A stretch of 64,000 bases of DNA from Adineta steineri (Eukaryota; Rotifera; Eurotatoria; Adinetida; Adinetidae): assembly GCA_905250115.1 (NCBI GenBank), contig CAJNOI010000067.1, positions 378,490-442,489 of the forward strand. The letters are read 5' to 3'. Under the pieces are notes generated by a model that saw nothing but the letters and a program-made list of their open reading frames with translations, was not told the origin of the DNA and did not search any database. Below, piece after piece: positions 50,148 through 61,098 of this stretch (the stretch's first letter is position 1; each line of letters starts with the position of its first letter). Both the position numbers and the translations under genes were made by a program.

Positions 50148-51025
50148 ATATTCATATCTAAGTCGATTCGATATAATCGATGCTGTTACAAGAATTACCG
50201 GAACACTAGGCGCTCTTAATTTTCTTCTAAAATTATTGGTACCATATCTCATCAAACTATCATCTTATATTTGGGCTAAAATCATTTCTCGGCGACAAAA
50301 TACAATCAGATCATCTGTAGAAACGGTCTCTACCAGAAGAGGTAAATAAATCAATCAGATTTTCTCTCATGAGTGAATATACTAGCTGCATACTGTACTA
50401 ACATTTTGTTATGACTAGAAAACGTTTTTTTCTCCATGGACACCTTCTAAATATAAGCACTTATATCCATCGTACATTTGTAACAATACACCCTTAACTA
50501 TATCCACTCGTTTTTGACAATATCATGATCCACAGTCGGACACTACATCCAGTTTAAAACCATCATGACCCACACTAGGGTTGCCAAATCCAAATTTCGA
50601 AAAATAGAAATTTCTCACCAAAAACAGGAGTTGGCCCGGACACTTCTATTGAAAAATCAAGAGTAAAATCAGAAGGTTCTGATCGACATGAGAAAACTAT
50701 TTCACTATCTAATTTCAAACAAAAATTGAAATGTCCATACACGGAAAGGATTGGTTAGTACTTTTTGCTACCAAGTTCGTGATGGCCAAACACACAAAAA
50801 CGAAGCTTCATAGAGCACAAAGAAATCGAGTATAAAACAAAGTTCATATCATCTGAATAAACATAGATACAAGTTTTATCTGTTAGATCATGATCTACGT
50901 ATGATTAAATGGTAGTTTTGCAGTTAAAAATCGTTTTCTATGTATTAGAAAGAAAACATAGATTTCTGCTGCAAAGTGTGCATCGTATACTTGCCTTTTT
51001 GAGACGAAGCAGTGTTTTTTCTAGA

Positions 51026-51067
51026 GAGTAAGTATGGATATGAATAAAATAGAACACCCACACCCTC
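51026..51067. repeat. Diverged telomere-like hairpin
   Basis: AGTAAGTATGGATATGA faces AACACCCACACCCTCC. It lies inside the 809-nt intron between units 2 and 3. Confidence 0.5.
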
Positions 51068-53519
51068 CATTATGATCAATTTCTTTTTCCATATTTTTCT
51101 TTGCGATATTATTCATTTCCATGTTTTCTGCATGAAATTCTTCTTTTTAGTCATTTATGATCGGCTCCGTGTTTCATTCCAATACATCAAAAAGAGTATT
51201 GTTGAATTTAGTATCTTTCCTGCAATTCCCTCTTCACAAACTCTAAATAATCTTCGTAGAAACCGACGATTAACTCGAATTTATTTCACTTTGTTACTTA
51301 TATCTTTATTAATCCTTGTTGTTTATACATCGCTAACAAAAGAAACAACATCAGGTACTATTGAATCTCCATCTATATCAAAATATTTGGAATTATATAA
51401 TCAATATCCATTAACATTTCAATGTTCCTACAGTAATCTCGCAGTGAAATATGAAAAATTTATCAGACAGATCGAACCTCAACGTCATCCAATTTGTTCG
51501 AGTGATTTTTTTTCATCCGATCGATATGATACTGTATGGAGTAAGAAAGATCACCCAGGTAATTTAGATAACAATGAAAAGAGCACTCCGGTTTTTGACG
51601 AGGGCGATTTTCGTGCTTGGATCCAGTCCCAAATGAAGCTGGTGTCAAACATGTGTTCACTATCTAAAAATCTTCTAAATTCATCCTTATCAGTATGGCT
51701 ACAAAGAGATTTCGTAACAGCACGTGTGATCATTCCTGATGAATTCGATGTTCAAATCAATGGATTTATTGAAGAATTTAAGAGAACAATAAGCAATGAA
51801 CTGGTTTTGCTATTCAAATTAATGCAAGTAACAAATCTTGCAAATCAACTAGCAACAACTCAATCATCCAACTGGGAATTCATTGTCAATCAGATCTATA
51901 ATGTTTCTGCAGGTAGTTACATCCAATTTCTAGATCCAAAGCTTTATCAGGATCAACTGTATGCTTTAACCTTGCCACGAATATATAATGAGAATAATTG
52001 TTCATGTGTATTACAATCAGATTGCAACAAATTCTCGACTTTTCTTTATATAGTATCGAATCAATTGATGAACCAAACTCTTCCAAGCTTTCTCAGGGGA
52101 TGTTTACCGCTCGATGCGATGTTACAATCGAGTTTCTCTTGTTTTTATAATCAAACATGCTTATCTCTACTGCAAACATTGATTTACTATGCGAAACCTT
52201 TTCCAATTAAGACATTATTTCCATCGTCATCATCTTCTTCTAATCGAACAGTGGAAACGATTCTTGCTGAATTTTTTGTCGAAAAATGGTTCAGAATGTT
52301 TCATTTGATCACTATTATGAAGAATGTGCTCCTAAACTCTGTCAATATTCTCGTTCATTGCCATTTAATGGGCTTTATTTTCTAACTAAAACGTTGTCAA
52401 TTTTGGGCGGTTTGTCAACACTACTACGATATATTGTGTCTTTCGTAGGAATGATAGTCATCAAATTAGTTGATCGTAGAAGGAAAAGAAGAGTAGCACC
52501 ATATCCAAATATAGCTGAGACCAACTCAGATGATGTCACTCTCAATACTATTCCGAATGTTCCCATTACAGCAATCGAGGTTATTTTTTTCGGTTTTTTT
52601 GTCATTAGTTGACTTTCTATTTTATTTACTCATCTTTTAGATCAATGTTGATCCAATTCAAGAGCAAATCGAACCGTAAGTATTAAAATTACATGCAATT
52701 TTTCTTTTGAAGCATATATTTATTATTATTGAAGATCTAATAATCGAACTGATCGAATAATTGGAATCTGTCTATGTCTATTAGTTATAGTTGCAATAGT
52801 TGTAGCTTCAGTCATTTCGACGGGAAAAAAAGATACGAAATATATACCAATAACTACATCAATCACCACTTTAATCACCACTACGGAAATAACAAAATCA
52901 ACGACAACATCAGCAGGTTAGCATACAAGTGTTGAGAAACATCTTGAGGGTTGTAGGGTTGCTAATTCGTTTTTTTAGAAAATATTTATATGACTTTAAT
53001 GTATCAATCTGAAACTTATCCCATTGGTCGTGATGCCAAGTCATTTATTCTACGTGATTTAAATGGCGATTCATTTTTAGATTTAGCAGTAACAAACTAT
53101 GGAGATGACACATTTAGTATTTTATTTGGAAATGGGAATGGAACGTTCCGACCACAACAAGTTTATTCAACCGGCGATGAAAGTTACCCTTGGGGAATAG
53201 CATCCGGTGATCTTAACAATGATACATTTTTGGACATAGGTAAACATCTCTCTATATTGTTGAATCTATATACATAGATTAGTAATTCCTCAAAGAGTAT
53301 TATGAGAATTTGCAATGGTAATCCTTAGAAAAAATGCCAGAAATTCGACTTATGAACCCAGTAACCGTCTCCAACTACCGATTTTGATAGACATCTATCA
53401 ATTGCAGGACAAAGCTAGTATCCAGATTCGTTCATAAGGGTTTGGTGGAAAACGCATAAAAAAAATGTCGAAAGAGAAAACAGGAAAACGTAGAAAGTAA
53501 AAATGTAGAAAAGGAAAAT

Positions 53520-53579
53520 AGGGTGTAGGTGTGGGTATGAGTTAAGAGGACAAATACCCACACCTACACCCACACCCTC
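53520..53579. repeat. Telomere-like hairpin
   Basis: AGGGTGTAGGTGTGGGTATG faces ATACCCACACCTACACCCAC, a nearly perfect stem of over 20 bp. Even the TAGG variant is mirrored. It lies inside the 617-nt intron between VCBS exons. Confidence 0.8.
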
Positions 53580-54719
53580 TAGTATTTAGTTAATTAGTTC
53601 ATTTAACATCGATAATTGTTTTCATAATATAGTTAAAATTGTTCTGCTATGTCAACATGCAGATGATAAGTCTATTTAAATCTAGAAAACTATGCATTTC
53701 TCATTCAAAACTTCTCGAACTATTTTGAGAATGATGCTTGCATTTATTTTGTCTGTAAAGGCACTCGATGATAACATTCTTGAAAACTTCTTCAACACTA
53801 TGTTGGATATAATAGGCAGTTTATTTTATGTTGGATTATTTTATTATTTTTTCTAGCTGTAACATTAACAAAAACTAACCAAATAGTGATCTTTTTCGGT
53901 ACTGCATTAAATGGTTCATTCAACAGAGTACCTCACACAATGTTGATTCCATGCTCTACGGTTTATCAACCTCGCCTACTAGAAGTTCGTGATTTAAATG
54001 GGGATGGATGTCTTGATTTACTTTTTGATTGCTACGATCCTCATTTTGGAGGTGATTATTTCGTCGCTGCACTGAATCGTGGTAATGGATCTGATTATCA
54101 ATCTCAATCTTTAAATTTAGTCAATACATGGGATATCGAGTCAGTTGTTTTTGGTGATTTTGATCATGACGGAAAAAAAAATGACATAGGTTTTTGTAGT
54201 GGTGAGAACAAAGTCTTTATTTTTTCTGCTATCAATTATGCAGAAGATGACAAATTCAAGTCTAAAGACTTCAGTGCTAATATTCACGGAATTCCACAAT
54301 CAGTCATTCGAGGTCGATTCAACGATGACGATTTCGATGATATAGCACTTGTTGCTCCTCAATCTAATGGATTGCACGTTCTACTTGCTACAGGAGATGG
54401 TAAATTCTTACAACAAATCTATCATATAAACAATTGTCCAATATCTGTAGTGCGAATAAATTTCAATAATGATTCTATTGATGATTTGGCTATATTACAT
54501 TCCAATCAGACTATTGGTATATATCTCGGTACAAAACTTGGAATATTTTCTGAAGAGAAAATTTCCTGTCAAGTTGGAGAAAATTGTACCGATCAAAGTT
54601 TTCGATCGCTCAAAGTGGCTGATCTAAATCAAGATGGGAAAGATGATTTGGTTGTGATCGATCCAATTAACCGAACCATTCAAGTTTTACTAAGTGCGAA
54701 TTGTAATAAACATTTTTAA

Positions 54720-55360
54720 ATGCTCTTATCAGTTTTGCTTTGGTTTAATATTATGATGCTTATACAATACTTTTCGAGAAAACACACTATCATAACGAAA
54801 GTTTTCTTCGAATTATAATTTAATCATTTTCATATCTATTAAAATTAGATAAAAATACTTTATATACATCTTGAGAAGGTGTGGGTGAGAATGTGTACAC
54901 AGAAAAGAATATAATGTGAATGAAGTAGAATATATATACCTAGAAGCGGCATCAGGACTTTTACTTTGGAGGGGCTTAGCTCCCTAAATCTTGAATTTAT
55001 TTAAGAAACTCAGAGAGTTGAGTCCTCATCGCCCTTCCCTAGCGTCGCCACTACATACACCTCTCAACATAATGTCAATATTATATGATGATTCACAAGT
55101 AATCATTTTTGAGTATAGCGAAACTCTAGTAATATTATTCGACTTTATTACAAATAAAAAAAAAGAAATAAAATGATTTGATCTCGGGCGAGGTATCGTG
55201 GTATTTTCTATAGTTCTTGTTATGAATAAGAAATAATTACACAATCAACGACTTTAGTATGAAAGAACAAGTTGTTGTGCAAGAATATTTTTTTCTGTTT
55301 GTATACTGAAGAAAATTTGAAATAACTGCTATATAAACAAAAAGAAGCAATTACTTGAGA
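54720..55360. other. Spacer
   Basis: No gene. A single telomere-like arm (AAGGTGTGGGTGAGA) lies at 54873-54900. Confidence 0.5.
54873..54900 (+). repeat. Single telomere-like arm
   Basis: GAGAAGGTGTGGGTGAGAAT has no clear C-rich partner beyond a short GTGTACAC. Confidence 0.45.
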
Positions 55361-56136
55361 ATGTCTTCGACTGATAAAAAATCTCAGGTAATTATCGATT
55401 TAAATAAAATATTAAATGAGAATGATTTTACTGAAATAAGACAAATGGAAAATGAATTTAAATTGAATGGTTGGTGTTTTGTCTATTTACCAAAAGAACT
55501 TATTCCAGATCCAAAATTGCTCAAAGAAATGACACTTTTTTCGTTTGGATACAGGAATATATGGTTATTTGAAAGTGATCCATAAAGAAGAAATTAAACT
55601 ATTGACGGGACGTTATTATAATCAATTTACACATGAAAGATTAGTACCACATGCATTATGATATTGTATCTTATTTCAATACTAATCGAAGTTTTCAACC
55701 ACCACCATCAAATGGACAAACAATTGATGAAGTCAATTGTGTTCCACATTATGATTCTGGATTACTTTCAATTAGTATATTATCAACACATGAAGAACTT
55801 CAATTGAAAGATATGACAAATAATGAATGGATAGATGTACCATTAAAATCAAATATTGGTGTCATTTGGTTAGGAGAAGTAGCATCTCGAATAACAGGAA
55901 ATCGATTAAAACCAGGTATTCATCGAGTTATTTATCCACAAGAAATCACGGAGAGGTCATATTTAAGAATCTTCCTGATTCACTTCCATTAACTATTTTA
56001 CCTGGTGAGAAAAAAACTGGCACTTTTAAAACGAGTTGAAATATCGTATGAATTAGCAAGTAGCAAAGCCGGTTCACCGATTTATAAATTTGACAAACAT
56101 ACTATCACATATCCAATGACCAATAAAAAATTCTAA
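55361..56136 (+). pseudogene. 2-oxoglutarate/Fe(II) oxygenase (isopenicillin-N-synthase-like) remnant
   Basis: The 5' part (M-S-S-T-D-K-K, later N-G-W-C-F-V-Y-L-P) resembles the N-terminal region of IPNS-type dioxygenases. The central part carries the iron ligands H-Y-D (P-H-Y-D-S-G-L-L-S) and H in K-P-G-I-H-R-V. The tail reads L-P-D-S-L-P-L-T-I-L-P-G-E and S-P-I-Y-K-F-D-K before a TAA at 56134-56136. At least three frame changes (near 55580, 55650 and 55965) and a stop at about 55583-55585 break it. Such enzymes are often of bacterial or fungal origin in bdelloids, but origin cannot be judged here. Confidence 0.65.
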
Positions 56137-56282
56137 TTCTTGTTTTATTTAATTTTGCATTAGAAGACTTTTTTTTCGAGAAATAGACAAATCTAGTCTA
56201 TATCAGATAGAATCGAATGAATCTTGAATATTAAATATAATCTTTCATATGTTCAGTTAACTAATACAGAAGATTTTATTTC

Positions 56283-56327
56283 GAGTGTGTCGCTGTAGAC
56301 AAACAAGAAACATCCACACTCATTCTG
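56283..56327. repeat. Diverged telomere-like hairpin
   Basis: CGAGTGTGTCGC faces ATCCACACTCATTC. Confidence 0.4.
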
Positions 56328-56677
56328 AATATCAAACGACATTGTGAAAATTATCGATTTATGTATAGCTAATATGGATGAATAGAAAAGAAAAGAAAAG
56401 ACGCATGATCAAACCCTACATAAATCAAAGCATATGTATATGACTCAATATTATAGCTGAAAGCTATGGTAGATACGTTCTATAAGAATGATTCATGCAT
56501 AAATGATGAGTCATCGTTCTCGCCACGTTTTTTTCTTTCCTCTGGAAGATTCCTTCTATATGGTAGTAAGCCAAATAATATGTGCAAATGTCGTCAGTTT
56601 CTCTTAACATAAAAACAAACATACTGCCATTTACATTGCATTATTTTTGCCAGTTACTTTATTCTTTCTGTCTAGAT

Positions 56678-57403
56678 ATGAAATTATCGCTAGACAAATA
56701 TGAATATATGAATGAAGATGCCATCGATGATAAATTAAAATGTATTATATGTGCTCAACCATTTCAAAGTCCAGTGATCCTCGATTGTCAACATACATTT
56801 TGTGAAGTTTGTATTGATACATGGATTAAAAAAAATGCATCGTGTCCTATATGTCGTCGTCAAGTTGATACAAATTATGTTTTAACAAAAATAACTGATT
56901 TGAATATTTGCAATCAACTTGATTGTCTTCCTGTTCGATGTCTTCAATGTCACAAGAATGGAATCCAACGAAATCGTTTTAAAAAACATATAAAACGATG
57001 CGCGAAAAGTCGAATATCAATTTTCTCAGATTCAATACAAAATCGTTTCAATAGCATAAAAAGAACAATACGAACAAAATATAATTCTTTAGAAACATCA
57101 ACTTCACAGAGAAGAGTGACACCTATTGTCGAACCTATTCAACAACAATTTACTTATCATGCCCCAATACAAAATAATGAACAACAAATTTATAATTCAC
57201 GTCTAATACCGACTACAGTTCGTCCGTATGTACGAGATAGGAATGAAATTTTCAGACAAGAAAGAAAAGCAATACGTGGTATATTGATTGTACTTGTCGT
57301 TATTCTTTTTTTATATTTTATTAGAAATATTATTGGATATTTACTGTGTATTTTAGGAATACTCTTTCTTTTATATTATTGTTTAACTTATGTATTATCC
57401 TGA
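56678..57403 (+). CDS. RING-finger protein with two C-terminal TM segments
   Basis: A 241-aa frame. Residues 22-59 form a C3HC4 RING (C22, C25, C37, H39, C42, C45, C56, C59), with Trp49 in the usual E2-facing position. A TRAF-like zinc motif follows at C88, C91, H104 and C108. Residues about 195-240 hold two strongly hydrophobic helices separated by a few residues, so the RING faces the cytoplasm from an internal membrane. The role is probably an E3 ubiquitin ligase. I chose the ATG at 56678 because a TCTAG acceptor-like sequence lies just before it and the upstream 32 codons look non-coding. An upstream coding exon is possible. Confidence 0.8.
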   Translation: MKLSLDKYEYMNEDAIDDKLKCIICAQPFQSPVILDCQHTFCEVCIDTWIKKNASCPICRRQVDTNYVLTKITDLNICNQLDCLPVRCLQCHKNGIQRNRFKKHIKRCAKSRISIFSDSIQNRFNSIKRTIRTKYNSLETSTSQRRVTPIVEPIQQQFTYHAPIQNNEQQIYNSRLIPTTVRPYVRDRNEIFRQERKAIRGILIVLVVILFLYFIRNIIGYLLCILGILFLLYYCLTYVLS

Positions 57404-57556
57404 ATCAGATTTCGACATACGAATGTTTTTTATTCTAATTAAATACATTTTTTCAGGGTATCGATGTGGTAGTAGACAAAGTAGACTATACACACATCCC
57501 TGTCTTCATCTTAAATATATTCTTTTATTTATAAATCATATGATAACGATGATATA

Positions 57557-58530
57557 TATCGGGTGGCGCAGATTAAATGGACCTCTCAGTATTTTGCATT
57601 TTTTTCACTTATAATTCGTCATAGACAAAAATATTTTTTGTAGAAAGATTCCTTGTGAAATTCTCTGCAAAACGTATATATTTTTATTATTTTAAATAGC
57701 CCCCATTATTTTGAGAAATGCGGTACAAACGGTTGGTCGAAGAAGCGTAACTTTCAAACAAGATGTTTCTAGTAGATAGTTCCGGGAGAAGTCACTCGAA
57801 ATAACGAAAGTGTTCAGAAAAATTTTCTTTCAGACCTCAGTTTTGTAGAGAATTTTTTACTGATTATTTTGGTAAAAAAACTTTAAAAACTTTATTGAAA
57901 AATGACGACGTTATGTGCGAAATACTGAACAAGTATGAAGTACAGGTTTTTAATGATGACTGTGTTTAAAAAGCGATTAATATATCTCAAAATGGTTATA
58001 TTATATAGTTGTATGAAATAGTCAGTTTTGTAGAGAGAGATTTGCTCTACAAAATCCTTTAGGAGGTTCCTCACATACACTCGGATATTACGAATAAATG
58101 TCGATAGAATATTGTAAGGCATATTGATCTTAAAAAATATAAAATATTTTTTTTGTATATGAGTATGCTATACAATGTTCTATCAACATTTGTTCATAGT
58201 ATCTAAATGTATTTGATAATCTGACTATACTGTGTTGTAGAACAAACTTTTCTCTACAAAACCTACCAAGTCACATTTCTCCATAGCTCTGCAATTCTGA
58301 GATATGATAACCGTACTAAAACCTTTTGTTTGAAAGTTACGCTTCTTCGACCAACCGTTTGTACCGCATTTCTCAAAATAATGGATGGTATTTAAAATAA
58401 TAAAAATATATACGTTTTGTAGAGAATTTCACAAGGAATCTTTCTACAAAAAACATTTTTGTCTATGATAAATTATAAGTGAAAAAAATGCAAAATACTG
58501 AGAGATCCATTTAATCTGCGCCACCCGATA
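57557..58530. mobile_element. Non-autonomous DNA transposon with about 210-bp inverted repeats
   Basis: The 974-bp element starts TATCGGGTGGCGCAGATTAA and ends with its inverse. The arms (57557-57765 and about 58325-58530) pair almost throughout, and the core has no transposase frame. A TA target duplication is possible, but the flanks are too AT-rich to decide. Superfamily not assigned. Confidence 0.75.
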
Positions 58531-58643
58531 CATATAGAAAAGAATAAACATGATTTCACGTGTCTCTTTCTCTCTTGATGTCTATATATATATTCTTGCT
58601 TGTTTTTTTTGAATTTTACTATTTAATTTAATTTTATATATAG

Positions 58644-60063
58644 ACCTTGTTTTGAAAATTTATATTTAAATTTGAATAATGCATTTTAATTAAATCTTTC
58701 GAATATATCAAAAAAAGATTTTGAATATTATCATAAAAATGTTCTTGAAACAAATAAAAATTCTTTATTTAATAAATCCATTACAAATGATTTAATATTT
58801 TCTCCTCCACAACTTATTTTTACTTATAATCAAATTAAAAAAAATAATATTTGATAATATTCTTAAATATTTAATTTTTTTACCTAAATTACATACATTA
58901 ATTCTTTCATCAATTGATCATATTGAAAATCCATCTATATTATTTATTCAAATATGTCGTTTTAAAATTTTGTCAATATAACATATCGAGCAAACGAAAT
59001 AAAATTAATTGATTTTAATCAATGTCAACAAAGTTCAATTGAAAATTTTATTATTAATGGTTGTTTTCCAAAACTTCATTCTTTATGAATTAATCGTCTT
59101 GTTAGATTGAGTGATTATTGATTGGAAATAAATTTTAATCCAATTGAACTTAAAGATTTAAAATCAATCTCTTTAAATATATTGAAATATTAACAGTTTC
59201 AATATTTAATAGTTCACCAAATTTTTTCTATGCAGAACAATGGGAAGAATTTATTTGTTCTACAATACCAAATTTACGTATTTTTGATTTTCAATATCAT
59301 TATAGTGGAGTAATGAAAAATTTCATACGTGCTTGTTATAGTGGGCGATTTGGTTCAAAATTCTGGGCAAATAAATAATGGTTTTTTCATAATCAACGTA
59401 ATGATAGACTCAAGTCAGATGATGGACTCTTTTTTTCAACAAATCCATATCGGTAAGTATTAATTATGTTTATTTAAACACGTTGAGGGTGTGTGGGTGT
59501 GAATGAATCTCTCTTTCTTTAAAAGACTCATCCACCTACACTCACCCATCCACACCTACGAGATAAACTTCGTCATATCTTTAGTTCTTTTTCTCGTAAT
59601 TTCAATCTCTACTAATAAAATTTTTCTTATTTTAGAAAGAAAACTCATGAATTTTATTGGGAACATGATTATAATGTTAGATAGTTTTAAATCAGTTAAA
59701 CAAATTTCCATTCATGATACACAAACTTATATCGATCGTAGTGTTTATTTGCCTAATGTTAATGAATTGACAATTCATGATTGCGGTTCAATTTCAACAT
59801 CTCTTAATAAAATTCTTCCTTTAATACAACTGAACAAATTAATTATTAATTCAAAAAAATTTCGTTTTAAAGATATTTTAAATTTAATTAATGTTACATT
59901 GAATTTAAAAACATTCAAATGGGTATTATCATTCAATTGATGAAGATCAATTAAAATTAATTGAACAAAGTGATATTTATCGATTTGTATCAAATAAAAA
60001 TGAAATTGAAAATTTGGAAATAATTCATTGTTATTGTTCATTAATAGAAAATTTATTTTTTTA
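58644..60063 (+). pseudogene. Decayed F-box-family gene (N-terminus missing)
   Basis: A possible acceptor at 58643 opens fragments such as L-P-K-L-H-T-L-I-L-S-S-I and W-E-E-F-I-C-S-T-I-P-N-L-R-I-F-D-F. The latter corresponds to W-E-K-F-I-R-I-E-L-N-F-L-N-R-L-E-F in the F-box gene at 32888-34117. A second exon from about 59635 has V-N-E-L-T-I-H-D-C. Lesions include TGA at 59086-59088 and 59119-59121, a TAA before W-F-F-H-N-Q, and frame shifts. The F-box itself is absent. The transposon at 57557-58530 lies directly upstream and may have separated or replaced the first exon. Confidence 0.55.
59484..59561. repeat. Telomere-like hairpin inside an intron
   Basis: GAGGGTGTGTGGGTGTGAAT faces ATCCACCTACACTCACCC and CCACACCTAC. 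It sits in the intron between the two main exons of the decayed F-box-family gene. Confidence 0.65.
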
Positions 60064-61098
60064 GTCATTTATTTTCAAAATTAAAAACATTTCAATAATG
60101 CGATATTTAATATTAAAAATGTCTCATCTAGTTTTTTTATGTATTAAAAATTTACCGAAAACTTATTCAAACAAATTAAATATTTTAATCAAATCAGATA
60201 ATTTACTTGAACATTATTTTATTAAATTTATTAATCGAGATTTATATTTATGGTATTAGAAGAAAAGAAATTAATTCTTTTTATTAGATGTGTTGGGTGT
60301 GGGTAGGTTAGATATGATACACCTAAATCCACCTCAGTGACGAATTCAGAGGGGCGGTTGGTCTCTCTCTGAAAAATGTAAATACTTGAAGGGAGTACGG
60401 GTTTATCAAATGTTGCAAGCCGAAAAACAGTTTTTCTATACGCCAATCCCCCTCTTAAAATAGTTTATCCTCCCACCTGCACTCACTACATTAAAGTTGT
60501 TTGTATTAAAAATATATGGTGAAAGTGATCTGAAATATTTCTTTAAAACATTTTTCATTTGTTATTAATTTGTACAAATTAAAAGACAAGATTGAATAGA
60601 AGTTTTTTTGTTCGAACAAGTAGAAAATATATTAAATCGTGCATCTATTATATGATGATTTGTCTATTTTGTAATCCCATATATATTCTATTTTTTATAT
60701 TGAATAGAATTAGTATACTTTAGAGACACTAGAAGAAATATCAAGTTTCTGTTTTTTCTATTAATATGGCTTAAATCACTATACATATGTTCGAAAGAGC
60801 AAAAAGATTCATTTATGATATTGCCTTTTTTCAATACACAAGATGATTAGAAATATTATTTGTTATTTTATTTTTATTCTTTTCACGCAAATAATATTCT
60901 TTTTTTTTCGTTCATTTCTCTAATATCTATATATCTGTTTTCTATTTTAGTGACACAGGTTTGATATTCATTCTATTGCAGATGTTTATCTATTAGTTTC
61001 TTTCGTTATAATTCTAGTGAAATCTCATATTTGTGAAGGCATTGATCAATATGGTCGATGTTCGATGAATAGTGCGTGAGGTTGTTTTCATAGGGTAA
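60064..61098. other. Spacer
   Basis: AT-rich with no gene recognised. A hairpin repeat lies at 60287-60336. Confidence 0.5.
60287..60336. repeat. Telomere-like hairpin
   Basis: GATGTGTTGGGTGTGGGTAG faces ATACACCTAAATCCACCTC. Confidence 0.55.

Larger units (their letters stand above)
48661..54719 (+). pseudogene. Two concatenated two-TM units - TM - VCBS gene, broken by a SINE and a frameshift
   Basis: Unit 2 runs 48661-50341 (M-L-F-Q-R-T-K start; TM1; L-D-C-P-C; C-H-P-L-S-C-Q-Y) and is cut just before TM2 by a SINE at 49828-50147. Either target copy reads straight into TM2 in frame. The exon ends at 50341 in phase 1 and joins 51151 in phase, so unit 3 (51151-52579) follows in the same protein. 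Unit 3 has a one-base deletion near 52289, between F-V-E-K-W and Q-N-V-S-F. Next come a micro-exon 52641-52675, the TM exon 52735-52916 with a Thr-rich linker, and VCBS exons 52979-53239 and 53857-54719 (about seven D-L-N-x-D-type repeats). The remaining phases agree. As read, translation stops at 49963-49965, inside the SINE, before TM2. Confidence 0.75.

Noticed and set aside
46630-54719. Single gene including unit 1 (46630) together with units 2 and 3
   Set aside because: The donor after unit 1 is phase 1, and I found no phase-1 acceptor before unit 2 at 48661. An in-frame alternative end for unit 1 exists at 48063.
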